DNA of 64,000 bases from Epiperipatus broadwayi. Taxonomy: Eukaryota > Onychophora > Udeonychophora > Euonychophora > Peripatidae. Both the position numbers and the translations under genes were made by a program. How positions within the stretch are numbered: the first letter of the stretch is position 1; the number at the start of each line of letters is the position of its first letter. Where the stretch lies: the NCBI GenBank assembly GCA_028023455.1, contig JAQFVV010000030.1, forward strand, positions 5,474,501 through 5,538,500, read 5' to 3'. The notes beneath the pieces are model-generated. The model had not been told where the DNA came from, ran no database searches, and saw only the letters and a list, made by a program, of their open reading frames with translations. This document shows, piece by piece, positions 1 to 11,846 of the stretch.

Positions 1-1032
1 AGTAAAATAACATGCTATTAATGCTCTAAAATAAAATCAAACTAAAGAAAGTTATTTTAATCTCGTTGGTTAAGTATTTCATTCATTTCAGATCCACAAC
101 AATATTAAAAAAAAATTTTCCAAAGAAAAATAGTGGTGATCCACCTTAACTTAGCAACAGAAGTGAATGAGCTGAGTGCAAATCTACTATAGCATCAAAC
201 CATACAGGGCTATATAACGATCATGAGTAGCACTTGGTTCCATTTCAGACAAATTTTACTTTGGCATTAGGATGTCAACTAAGATTCATTGTTTACTTAG
301 CAAGCTACTTGTCACCAAGTCAACAGATCATTGCGGAATTATATATTCTTAAATATCGATCAGTTGTATAACTAAATGACTCTAAAAGTAATTTCAAACT
401 GAATATAAAAAAAAAATTGTTAAAAATAAAAAAATTAAATATGAAAAATCAGGCAACATGATTATCACACAAAAAAATTCAGAACATTAAAAAAAAAAGA
501 ATGATTATAGCACTTTATTTATAATATTGTCCTGACCATATTAATTCATTAGAGTGGCAGATTCAAGAATTATACATTCTTGAATCAATCTCCCATTGAA
601 AAAAAATTTTTTTTAAATCTTTGTTTAGTCAATTGAATGAAATTCAAACTGTTGTGCTTAACTGGACACTTTGCTGCTTAAATGTCACTTGACTTCATGA
701 GCAAAAAGATTATTTAATAACCAAAGAAATTTCAAATACTCTCAATTATTTCTACAAAATAATATTTATTCTGTAATAATAAATGATTTAATATTTAATT
801 CAAACACCTAGAAGCAAAAAAAAAAAAAATAATGCATAAAATTATTAGTTTTTATTATAAAGTTAATAAATAAATAAACACACACACACAAACATCAAAT
901 TGATTAATTAAAATTAAAATTTAAAAAACCTGCAAACTCTGATATGCTAATATTTTTTTATTTTATAGTTAACTAAATTTTTACGATGTAATTACATAAC
1001 ATACAATTTTTATATTCAAAACTTAAAATATA

Positions 1033-1860
1033 TGAGGGGGTATCCAATAATAAACGGAATTGTTCTCTGGAGAGCAAGTGTGTTGTAATACATGCTTCTG
1101 CCGATCATTGTTATTGAGGGAAGTAATGTTGCAGAGTAGTAAATGTTTATGTTAAATGCATCTTGCTTATTTGTAAATTTTTGAAATGGCAGAAAAGTTG
1201 TAACATGAAATTCTGTTTTCTATTAAGGAAAATGGCACCTGCTCTGGGAAAAACACAAGTTTATGAGTGGTTTAATGGAAATGTCAAATTCACCAGATCC
1301 CAAAAAAGCTTAACGAGTAAATTCCAATGTCAAGACGATGCTGATTTTTTTTTGAATGCAAACAGCACTGCTTCCTCAGAATGCATTCGTAAAGAAAGGC
1401 AATTAAAATCTACAAACATTGAAAAGTTGTGTAATATGATAAAACAAAAATGTCCCGTTTTCGGCTTAATGGGAAGTAAAAGCTCTTCCATGGTGATGCT
1501 CCAGTACACAAAGGCTCGAGTGTGAAACAATTTTTAATTAAATTTAGCGTGATTCAGCTTATTCATAGCCCATATTCAGTCGATCTTGCTTCATGATTTC
1601 TTTTTATTCTCTCAAATAAAAAAAAGCCTCAATTTTTTTTTTAACAGACTCAGAATTGGTGAAGAAAAAAAAACAATGCAGGCGTTAAAGGGTGTCACTT
1701 TGCAAGAGTTTCAAGACTAATTTGAAAAGTAAATAACATGTTTAGACTAGAATATTACACTAAATGAATTGTATACTTTGAAAGATATTCAATTTATAAT
1801 GCTTAAAAATAAATACAATTTTTTATTACAAAATTCTGATTATTTTTGGACCCCCCTTCA
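1033..1860 (+). mobile_element. Mariner-family element, decayed (828 bp)
   Basis: The left end TGAGGGGGTATCCAATAATA and the inverted right end TGAAGGGGGGTCCAAAAATA form terminal repeats. TA dinucleotides (1031-1032, 1861-1862) flank them as the expected Tc1/mariner target duplication. The interior carries broken transposase coding sequence in the plus direction. The element is degraded, with a large internal deletion between the DNA-binding part and the C-terminal part. A related element in the opposite orientation lies at 51865-52712. Confidence 0.8.
1185..1730 (+). pseudogene. Mariner transposase remnant
   Basis: Broken open reading frame. Near 1235-1300 it reads LGKTQVYEWFNGN, matching the helix-turn-helix region of mariner transposases (S/T-Q-V-Y-E-W-F). 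In another frame, from about 1481, it reads FHGDAPVHKGSSVKQFL and then HSPYSVDLAS before a stop near 1593. This corresponds to the catalytic HDNAP-x-H and PYSPDLAP-x-DFF motifs. Much of the segment between these halves is missing, and frameshifts and stops abolish function. Family assignment is from motifs only. Confidence 0.75.
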
Positions 1861-2248
1861 TAACTTTAAAACATACTATCAGAATGAATCAACATTCATA
1901 GATATGCTATTATAATCTATCTGAGAATTCAAAGCCATATAATGACTGCATTTTCAAATATAATTCTTAAAATGATGATGCAAATTAAATTATTTGCTTT
2001 CTAAATCTAATTTCACATATCATTACAAATTGCTAACAGTTTTATTTTCATTTATTATTTTAAATTAGCTCAAACAATTATTTTTAAATAATATTTTTAT
2101 TGATGCTGAATTCAATATAAATATATTTACAAAAAAAATGAATTGCCATTTAGGCATAATCTGCTTATCTATTCAACATCAATTTAAACTTTATTTAATT
2201 TTGATTTTCGTTCTATTTTAAGCATTCATATATAAATAAATTACTTAC

Positions 2249-2336
2249 GATAATAACCCTCTGCATCATCCCAATTATCTGTAAGATTTGGATTTTCGTG
2301 AGCTCTTATAGTCATTTTTTCAATAGTTAATGGACT
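2249..2336 (-). CDS. PRPF4B: PRPF4B exon with ENPNL-x-DNW-x-DAEGYY motif
   Basis: Exon of 88 nt (29 codons plus one base). The acceptor is ATTTTTTTAG|AGT in phase 0 and the donor TATC|GTAAGT. It encodes SPLTIEKMTIRAH, then ENPNLTDNWDDAEGYY, with a split Arg codon (C|GN). Vertebrate PRPF4B reads ENPNLRDNWTDAEGYYR immediately before the kinase domain, so this conserved block fixes the identity. The next exon should open with the IGE-x-LD-x-RY start of the kinase domain; none is seen in the 2.2 kb left in the window, so it lies beyond position 1. Confidence 0.95.
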
Positions 2337-3157
2337 CTAAAAAAATAATTAAAAAAAAATATTAATACTGAAAGAATACTAATTGCAAATTGAATGTGTG
2401 TGTGCATATATATATTAATTATGAATTACAATTTCAAAATATAATTACAAAATTTCCTTCAATTATATATTAAATATAAGTAAATAATAAAAAAAAAAAA
2501 ATTAAGAAAACTATGATACAAATGTGATCTCAATTATTGGGAATGCTTGGTTTTGTAGCTTTTCTAGATTATAAATTTTATCGGCTAAAATGAACATGTA
2601 TTAATTTGATAGTACCTCTCTCCCTAGTATAAACCTATACTTTCTAAACATTTCATGTTGCAGAAAAATGTTTAAAATGTTAAACTATTAATATCTATAT
2701 TTTTTTGGATATATAAAAATATTTTATGTATTAAATTTATTTTTAATAACAATTTAAAGTACATGCTTATTTTTAAATCAGAGTAGAATCATTATACTGT
2801 AATAATAAAAAAAAATCAAACTAATAACCATACTATAACTATTTTTTATATCATAGTAATCATAACTAAATAAATATTAACCAATTAATTTTTTGCACTT
2901 TGTTGTTTAAAACCCAGATCAGGAAGTTCCCGACCCTCTCTTATCTATTTTTGTAACGAGTCTTTTTAAAAAAATTACTGTCATTCTTTTGCTATTTACA
3001 AAAAAATACTCAAAATCATAAATTAAATAGAGCCATTGCACTAAAAAAAAAAATTAAATAAAGATATGAAATTATTAGACTTGTTAATTCATAGATATTT
3101 ATCAAACTGCATTTCTCTTTCAATTTATTTTTAAATGTCTATTACTGTTATTCTTTT

Positions 3158-3857
3158 TAGGTACTTTGGTATTAGAGCTGCAACGTAGGGGAGATAGGAG
3201 GCCTTTTCACACCCACAATAAATGTGTAATGTCACAACATCAAATTGAAAGGAAATCTGCGAGTATATGTGTGGAAATGTGTTTTTATCTTTGTCAATGC
3301 GATCTTTTTTTTTTTTGTAATACTTCAACATTTTCAGTTATTGTTCAGATTTCTTTTAGCCATACTTAATGATATAAAAGAAATGGTAATGTCAGGATAA
3401 AAACCTAATAACAGTCTCATAATGAATATGTATTTTTTTTGTGGTTTTTGGTTTAAGTTGTTTATAAAAAAATACGTTTATTAGCATTTCTGTTGAAAAT
3501 CCTAGCATACTCTGCAATCACGTGCTACATTTTCAGAGGGAATATTTTTAGTAGAGATCTCCATTTTTTGTGGTAATATTAAATGTGTCGTTTCAAGGTG
3601 ACAATTCGTTATATATTACACGGTAAATATCATATGAGTATACTTAATGTATTTTTATAAATATTATTTAAAAATATTTGTATCGAACCCCCGATAACTT
3701 TGTTAATCTTGCCAAAATATCATGTATAAGATCCATGTACACATTATTTTCATCAGATCCCAAGATTACAAAGTTATCTGTGGATTGATACGAATGTGAA
3801 CAGGCACAGTAGATCTAATACATGCTCCGTGTTGCTACTCTAATACCAAAGTACCTA
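3158..3857. mobile_element. Palindromic MITE, 700 bp, with a nested hairpin
   Basis: The ends match as inverted repeats: TAGGTACTTTGGTATTAGAG at the left and the same sequence inverted at the right, continuing with imperfect pairing (GCTGCAACG against GTAGCAACAC). A second inverted pair lies inside, about 3679-3792 (GATAACTTTGTTAATCTTG against CAAGATTACAAAGTTATC). There is no coding capacity. The flanks are T-rich, so a target duplication cannot be called. A possible half copy (AGGTACTTTGGGGTAAG) is at about 40494. This is a non-autonomous DNA element of unknown superfamily. Confidence 0.6.
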
Positions 3858-4688
3858 TTTTTAAAATATGAGTTTATTCAAAATTAAATAAAAAATGTTA
3901 TCTATTTAAATAATCTTCGTTCATGCTAAGATAATAAAGATTGGAAAATTAGTTGCCCTATTTTTATTTTTTTTCTAAAGCTAAAGATAATGAATTACAA
4001 AAGTGTACTAAAACCATTAGAGCTGTCTCTAATCTACAGAAAAAATAATTCATATTATATAATATATTCATATTAAACTAAATTCGTCAATATAAAATAA
4101 ATGCTATAAAAAAAATAAAAACAGATAAAACACAAAAAATAACCTTATCCTAATGAACATGTTACTTTGTTTTCTGTGGAAAAATCCAGAATAATCTCAA
4201 AATATCAATTTTGAATTATGTGATTACACAAATCCAACAAATTTCAGCTGCAACAATTTGATTTTAGAATGAAGAGAATATGGTGCTATAATTATAAAAA
4301 TGCTTATGACATTAAACTTTATTACATTTTTCAGTTATTGGTGCCATTAAAAATGTTACAAATAAGAACCTAAACAGTTTTCAAAAATGTTATTTGATCC
4401 GGAATAATTTAAATAGATTAGTTTTTATTAATAATTCACAGTATTTATTCTATGTTGTTTTATATAAATTGTATATAAATATAGTAATTATAAAATATAT
4501 AAATGCTTTACTTTATAGTACAGAACTGTATTTAAAAACTAAATAGCTACAAAACTTTTTTTTTCAAATAAGAGACTTAATATTTGTTAACATAATTAAT
4601 TGTTAATAATTTTTGCAACTATTTATTTTTATATTTTAACAGCATATAATAAAATTAGCAAATATTTTAATAACTCTTTATGTATATA

Positions 4689-5652
4689 CACCTGGGTCTC
4701 GTTTTATGCGGTAGATAGGTTCCACAGAAAATCCGCATTTAAAAAAATCGCCCAAAAATAGACTTAACTTACCTTGAAAAATGGGGGATAGGTTCTGTAA
4801 TTTTCAGAATTCACATAAAAGCAAAGCAACAAGGAAAAATTACTTTAAAATTCGCATTAAAAAAATAAGCAAATAAAGTATGACTAATAAAAAATTTCAA
4901 ATATTTGAAAAAAATTAATACAAGACAAACTTTTTTTATTAACTACAGTATTTAATTTTACATTTTTCATACATATTTTAATCATTACCCCTAGCGTTCG
5001 TTTGTAAACTAGTAAGAAATAAGATTCGATGTGATGTATTGTGGCTGCTCCTTAGACGAAGTCAAGAATCTCTCAGCAATTATGCCCAGAAAAACCTGTT
5101 AGCCACTTTATTTTTATTCGTGATGTGATGTCAACTAGCGCCACTTTCAATCATTTGCTGTGTTAATGGTTTTCTGTTTCTATATTAAAAAAATGAGATC
5201 GCAATCAAAACAAAAAGATTATACATTATCATTAGAAAGATTATTTTCAGTTTATAAAATCGTGTTTTATTTTAAAAATCTAAAAGATTATTTATTTCTG
5301 TTATATATAACAAAATACGTTGTAAAAGTTTAAATTTTTTGAATATTTATTGTGATATTTTTATATGTATGTATAAATCTATTATTATTATTTACTCATT
5401 AGTATAAATAGGTTATTTACATAGAAGCTAACTTCTAAATACAGCTTCAGACCATATTTAAGTTAGCTGCTAATATAACGTTATATTTTTGAAAAAAAAA
5501 AAAAAAGTATTTCAAGTCAAGATAAGTTATTAATAATTTAAATTTCTTGATATCTAATAAATATAGTGAAATATGAAAGATATTAAGAAGAAACATGAAT
5601 CGCATAACTTCAAAATCGCATTAAAATAATCCGCATAAAAAGAGACCAGGTG
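4689..5652. mobile_element. Pogo/Tigger-like element, copy 1
   Basis: The left end CACCTGGGTCTCGTTTTATG and the inverted right end CACCTGGTCTCTTTTTATGC are terminal inverted repeats, flanked by TA on both sides (4687-4688, 5653-5654). The CTCGTTTTATGCG core resembles the ends of Tigger/pogo elements. The interior is non-coding here; about 5000-5180 aligns loosely with the transposase-derived part of copy 2 (43858-45168), for example the shared words CAACTAGCGCCA and GTGTTAATGGTTTTCTG. Confidence 0.75.
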
Positions 5653-7599
5653 TATATATATATTTATTTATTTTAAAAAAAAACCCACACAATTTATAGT
5701 TAAAAAATGACAAATTTACTTAAAAATTAGACATATATATATATGTGACAGTATTTAAAAGCTGTAAAAAGGGAAGCATAAATGAAAATTGATATTCCTT
5801 AATATCACCTAACACGTTCAACATTATATATAATGATAATAAATAAATAAAATATGTAGAATAAACCTAATGTTCAAGCTAGCTAACATGAATAGAAAAA
5901 TAGACTCAAGATTTAGATTAATGTGGAATGGAATAGAAGCAAATAAATCCTTCAGATTATTAAAATATAGTTTAAATTACAAAGAAATTTTATTTGAACT
6001 CAACCTATGTTTTTAAATAAGTAATAGATATTTAGTATTTTCTATATTATTAAAATTATTTACTATATCAAGTATCTTATTAATTTATAACATTATTTAA
6101 GTTTTTAGGGACTCCTTTACAGAATTCGTTACCAGTTACAATATACATAAAGATGTGAATAAACGATAAATAAAAAAGTGTGATAACTCAATGATGAGTT
6201 ATCATGGAAAACAAGTTTAATTAACAAAAATGAAAATTTATTAATATAAACAATAATATATATATATAAAATTAAGAGACAAATAAAATATTCCTTGTTG
6301 AAAAGTTTATGCTTGAATTGATTACCATTTATCATTTATATTATTTTACGAATGTATCATGTGTTGTGAACAATACACTTTAAGAAATCGAAAAAAAGGT
6401 ATATACTAGCACAAATATTGCTAAAACAAATACATAAAAATATATTTTGCAAGATTTAATTAGTATGTTTAATTTGTTTATTATTTTATTATCAAAACAA
6501 CATAAGCTTATTAATTTACATTTTATAAAAATATTTATGTTATAGATGTTTATTAAATGTACAAAGTTTCATTAATATCATCCACAAGTATTTATACATG
6601 AACCATAAATAAAGAAACAGATAAATACACTTTTATTTAAACAAATTAAAATTATCATTAATAAATATATTGTTTTTATTTTAGTATTTACTTTAATTTC
6701 TTCCTTTTGATAATGATAAATTTTTCTTGTTACTAAACAAATACACATACATTACCAAAACATAAAAAATTTATAAAAAAATTACCTGGTAAACTTTTCT
6801 TTCTACTTACAAGAAATGTCCAGCAAATTGGAACTCCATCAAAAAACACAATATTTATTACGTACAACAAAAATTTTATGCTCCACTAGTAGTTATACAT
6901 TTTACATAAACACACCACAAAAAAAAAAATTATAGTTCAAAATCTACTATATATTCTGCTGAAAATCTCAAGATGTGTTGTGTACATTAACATTATATAT
7001 TGAAACCAGTAACGTAGAAAATGCAGTAGAGATGAAAAAGGAAGAAGTGCGTTTACCATATTTTGCTTGATTTGCAATTATTATTTGTACAAGTTTTATC
7101 TATTTCCACATAAGCTACAATTATTTTAGACTAATAATCATTCACATTTAATGAAATAAATTCATTTCACAGGGTTTTATAAAAATAAATAGAACAATTA
7201 CTATTGTTTTGTTTAACAATAAAATCTTTACAAATATTGGTTTTTATTTCAAGCATTAACTAAGACTGTGTTTTCTAAAACTAAGGCTAAAAAATTTAAA
7301 TACAAGGTTGAATAATAATTTATCTCAGGGTTATCTAATAGATGCATGGTTATCAAGTGCATTTATATATTCCAGGATATGACAATGTAAAAGGGGTTTT
7401 ACATACACCACCTTATCCAATATTTTTACGTTTCAGATAGCATTAACACAATAATGATGTATTCAATTCAGATAAGTTTTATGTGTAAGTTTATATTTCA
7501 AACATGATCTTTAATATCATGAATGTGGAATGAAATGACAATGTTTCTTTAAGAACGGATAAAGAGAAATATTAAAATTAACAATTACTTTATGCAAAA

Positions 7600-8342
7600 T
7601 AATTACGATAGAATGACAGCCTGTTAAGCTAATTGCGCAGACGCTGTAAGAATGTTATTAATAAATGAATACCTTCGAACAACCACATGATATAGTATTT
7701 GTATAAGAGTAAAAAGGAATCCTCTTATTCTTACGACTCAAATGTTTATATATGAGCAAATCTAAAGTAGTTGTAACGAAGGCGTGACTACATAATAGTC
7801 ACTTTAAATTACTATATATAATGTCTGTATGAATGACGCCAATGAAATTTTCTAGAATTTACTAAACGCCACTCTAAACGAAACTAAATCATATACATGA
7901 ATAAGCATTTATTTTATAACGTCTTGCGTGCGATTATAATTACGATAGAATGACAGCAGCGTCTGCGTAATTAGCTTAACAGGCTGTCATTCTATCGTAA
8001 TTATAATCGCACGCAAGACGTTATAAAATAAATGCTTATTCATGTATATGATTTAGTTTCGTTTAGAGTGGCGTTTAGTAAATTCTAGAAAATTTCATTG
8101 GCATCATTCATACAGACATTATATATAGTAATTTAAAGTGACTATTATGTAGTCACGCCTTCGTTACAACTACTTTAGATTTGCTCATATATAAACATTT
8201 GAGTTGTAAGAGTAAGAGGATTCCTTTTTACTCTTATACAAATACTATATCATGTGGTTGTTCGAAGGTATTCATTTATTAATAACATTCTCACAGCGTC
8301 TGCGCAATTAGCTTAACAGGCTGTCATTCTATCGTAATTATA
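7600..8342. repeat. Long foldback (inverted repeat), 743 bp
   Basis: From ATAATTACGATAGAATGACA at the left end the sequence pairs with its inverse ending at 8342, over arms of roughly 350 nt with very few mismatches. The apex is a 25-nt loop (AGCGTCTGCG to TTAACAG) between 62-nt stems near 7898-8042. The 3' side continues to 8381 with a second direct copy of the apex segment (8293-8381 resembles 7954-8042). A 13-bp direct repeat TTTATGCAAAATA flanks the whole unit (7589-7601 and 8382-8394), consistent with an insertion. There is no open reading frame. Confidence 0.85.
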
Positions 8343-9609
8343 ATAGCACGCAAGACGTTATAAAATAAATGCTTATTCATGTTTATGCAAAATAGAAAAA
8401 TCAATAACAAAAACAAAAAGAAATAATAAAAAAATTATATAACACATTTAATAAATATTACTGTTTGTTTCCTAAACTAATCTGAACTCCGGATATATCA
8501 AGTGTATTGTCAAACAGCGTTGTAAAAACACACATTAAATAGAAATAGATTGTATTATTATTTAACAAAATATCCTTAATTTAGGATAATAATTATAATA
8601 AGAGATAAATGTCTTATAGACATTCTTAAATAGTTTGTTTTACTAACCAATTAATTATTTACCAATCCTTATTTATGAACAATAGAGAAATTTTCATTCT
8701 TTTAAGGTCAAACAAGTACAAATCATTGCTTAGCAATCCTAGATGATAATTTACCACACTGAGCTTATTTATTTTTGCCTCAAGATCCTTCACTGGATTC
8801 AACTGCAGGCTTGAACATCAGAAGTGTCATTTTGCTAACACAAGTATAATGAAATCATTAGGCTGCTTTGTTATACCCTAGATAATAGTGAAAAATTAAT
8901 ACTAACAAGTATGAGTGATATACAAAATATTCCTTACAGATTTATTCATCTACATAAGGATAATTAGCTCCACTTAACTTTGAGGTTGAAATTTTAAAAA
9001 CTCGCAAACATTATTAATGTTTGGCAATAGCAGCTTGATATAAATATGATAACTACTTACATTTGTACAACCCAATACTAAAATAAATTACCATTTAATC
9101 CCTTTTAATTTCAACAATAATAATAATATTAAATTATTACCTTTACCTGAATATAGCAATATCTGAGAAAAACTTTACTACATTAACAAACAATTATAAT
9201 ATTAATTAACAATGAAAGTAGAAAGTATATTAAAATAATCCATCAGCTTTATTGCATACTTCATTTTCACTAATATCATCTTTTCTGGAAACAGCATAAA
9301 AAGTATTAAACTCCGTTTAGTATGCCTATTAATCCAAGATAATCCATTCTTAAAATTGTTTATAATTTGGTCATTTATTATATCTAATATTTGTTTGTAG
9401 AATCTACAATTCAGGAGTAGCATCTAAATATTACTTTATAATCCATTATACTTTGAATATTATTCACATATTTAACATGGATAATCCTTAATCCAATTTC
9501 CTAAGCATTGAATACATATTTGTAATTTGTTATAAGTAGGAATTTAATTCCTTTTAATAGATATTCATTTTTATCCACACATTTAGCATTCGCACTTTAT
9601 TAATTTGAG

Positions 9610-9905
9610 ATATGTAATATAGGGAGCGTACCAATAGCTTAAACAAGCTCTTAATTGATAAGTGCAGTAAGAAAAAAATATTTAAAATCTCTATCTAGAA
9701 CATTCCCACCCCCAGACCAATTGAATTGATATTTTAGATCTAGTGTTTGAATATTCTACCTCCTCAATGAGAAGAGCCAAAAGCTCGAAACCAATCAGTC
9801 TGGGGATGGGAATGTTCTAGATAGAGATTTTAAATATTTTTGTCTTACCGCACTTATAAATTAAAAGCTTGTTTGAGCTATTGGTACGCTCTCTATATTA
9901 CATAT
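9610..9905. mobile_element. Hairpin element with hammerhead-like apex, copy A
   Basis: Inverted repeats of about 115 bp (ends ATATGTAATATAG-GGAGCGT and its inverse) surround a non-palindromic centre. Each arm carries GAACATTCCCA or its inverse, the ATCTCTATCTAGA word and the GCTTGTTT-AGCTATTGGTA outer block. The centre, about 9740-9806, resembles a hammerhead ribozyme (separate entry). There is no coding capacity. Related copies are at 10109-10328 (one side only), 11578-11846, 34940-35130 and 63800-63995. Confidence 0.75.
9761..9806 (+). ncRNA. Hammerhead-ribozyme-like motif, degenerate core
   Basis: Order of parts: TCCTCA (stem I, 5' side), AUGAGAA in place of CUGANGA, stem II GAGC-CAAAA-GCTC, conserved GAAA (9787-9790), a minimal stem III (AC paired with GU, loop CAATCA), cleavage-type GUC at 9798-9800, then TGGGGA pairing back with TCCTCA (one G-U pair). 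This is the topology of a type I hammerhead with a very short stem III, as described in Penelope-like elements and small animal retrozymes. Two core positions are altered, so this copy is probably inactive. Confidence 0.45.
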
Positions 9906-10108
9906 TTGTAAATACAAGCTCATAAAAGCAATGTCAATATGACTTGCTTTATTGATTATTATAATTTTGCCTTTAAGGCCTTGGCAATGCTAAGGCTACT
10001 AATATATGGTAGATCTTAATTTGGTTCAGTCCCATATAGCTATTTAAGTTAGATAGCTGGAGTTTCTACTTAAAGGTTATGCATTAATTAAGTGCTGGGT
10101 TTTGAGGT

Positions 10109-10328
10109 GATATTTTAGATTTAGTGTCTGAATATTCTAGCTCCTCACTGTGGTGAGTCAAAAGCAATTGGTCTGGAGATGGGAATGTTCCAGATAGAGA
10201 TTTTAAATATTTTTGTCTTACTGCACTTATCAATTAAGAGCTTGTTTGAGCTATTGGTATGCTCCCTCTAAGCTCATAAAAGCAATATCACGCTATATAT
10301 GACTTGCTTTATTGATTATTATAATTTG
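10109..10328 (+). mobile_element. Partial tandem copy of the hairpin element
   Basis: Repeats the right half of the element at 9610-9905 plus its downstream flank. The segment from GATATTTTAGATTTAGTGTC to TTGATTATTATAATTTG matches 9728-9972 in direct orientation. The hammerhead-like centre is damaged (CACTGTGGTGAGTCAAAAGC). This looks like a local duplication after insertion rather than an independent transposition, since the flank is duplicated too. Confidence 0.65.
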
Positions 10329-11577
10329 AGACGTAAAATTAATATATTCCTTTTCGGTCTTTAATCCATTAAAGTTAATAAATCGCAGATAAAGCAAAGT
10401 TTATTATCCATAGCAAAAATGATCTTCATCATTTTTAAATCAAAATTCATTTCTTTAGCATAAGTTTATATGAAGCATATTTGAATTAAAATATCATTAT
10501 AAAAAAATTGTTTCTTTTTATAACTGAAGACGAGATAAAATTCACATCCCCTAAGACTTAGATATCCTTTCCTGTAGTAAAGAAAAGAATTATTTTTATA
10601 ACAGTTTATGGAAAATATGCCAGCAATTTGTTTTAAATTAAGAAATACAACTTTTCCAAATATACCAGTTATTTGTCGTTTTTCAATTGAAGAAAATCCA
10701 GCGATTTGTTAAATACTAAGACAGCGCTTCAACAAATCAATTTGAATATTTTCTGTTAACAATTGTCTATAATAAATGAGACTTTTTGAAATAAAGAATT
10801 AATTAATCGATGATGATTCCTGGTTATTTATTGTGGTCCATCTTTTTTTTGGAACAATGAGAAGTCAAATGCCTAGCAAAAGTATCTGCTCATTTGTAAC
10901 TTTGTCTAACATCAAGATGAAAACAAAATGGCTATTTAAGATATTGGACCTGTTTAGATTCTATATGCACTAAAAATTTGTAGACTGCTTGGATTGTCCC
11001 AATTTAACCATTTATACCCGTTAACACATGACATCTGGATGATAATATTCTCCATCATGCATTGGGAGCTTCTTCTATTGTCAGTGATATAAATATTGGA
11101 AGAGGTTGTCATAGTTTCTTCCAGGCAAAATATTAGAGTTAAGATTTTTAAAACAAGGCAGTAAAACTCTCATTTCTGAGTTTTTTAAAAAAATAATTTT
11201 TACAAATATTTATTCAAATAAATAAATTACAACCTTAAAATTTCTCATTTATTTATTCTAAATAATTTTAAATTGACTTTTAATAAATAATTTATTAAAT
11301 AAGTATTTTTAGCAAATCAAATCAATCTTGCTAAATAAAATCTAAATCAATTCACTTAATTACGAAAGCATCCAAGCACACAACGTATAAAATGTAATGA
11401 CTGTTTATTTTACACATAAATAAAATGTTTGATTTATAATTCTATTTTTGAATTATTAGTTGTATGTGTGTATCACTTCTTTCGATTTATATAATTAATA
11501 ACTTTATTTCTTAATAAGAAAATCAAGTCATATATCACATGACTTAACTTAATAAGCTTATACTGTATAACAAATCT

Positions 11578-11846
11578 AATCTAACGAGCATGCTAGTAGC
11601 TCTAAACAAGCTTTTCCGATAAATGCGGCAAGAGAAAGCATTTAAAAATCTCTATCTAGAATTATCCCTATCCCCAAACCGGTTTCGATCTAGTGTCTGA
11701 ATATCCTAATGCCTCACTGACAATAGCCATTAGCTTGAAATCGGTTTGGGAATAGGGATAATTTTAGATAGAGATTTTTAAATGCTTTCGCTTGCCGCAT
11801 TGATTGGAAAAGCTTGTTTAGAGCTATTAGCATGCTCATTAGATTT
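11578..11846. mobile_element. Hairpin element with hammerhead-like apex, copy B
   Basis: Inverted repeats of about 110 bp (outer block GAGCATGCTAGTAGCTCTAA and its inverse GAGCATGCTAATAGCTCTAA) surround a non-palindromic centre. The arms share AATCTCTATCTAGAA-TTATCCC with copy A in diverged form. The centre at 11712-11751 reads GCCTCA, CUGACAA, AGC-CATTA-GCT, GAAA, then GUU and TGGGA. It is again hammerhead-like, with one core change (CUGACAA for CUGANGA) and a U-U mismatch at the base of stem II. Confidence 0.7.

Larger units (their letters stand above)
1..2248 (-). other. Start of PRPF4B intron before the kinase exons
   Basis: AT-rich intron sequence downstream (in gene direction) of the DAEGYY exon. 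It holds poly-A runs, a short (CA)n stretch near 879-890 and the mariner remnant at 1033-1860. I see no further exon or RNA gene. Confidence 0.7.

Noticed and set aside
7600-8342. Hammerhead-like motif in the 743-bp foldback.
   Set aside because: The apex loop (AGCGTCTGCG to TTAACAG) has neither CUGANGA nor GAAA; the ribozyme idea applies only to the other hairpin family and the 22-kb element.
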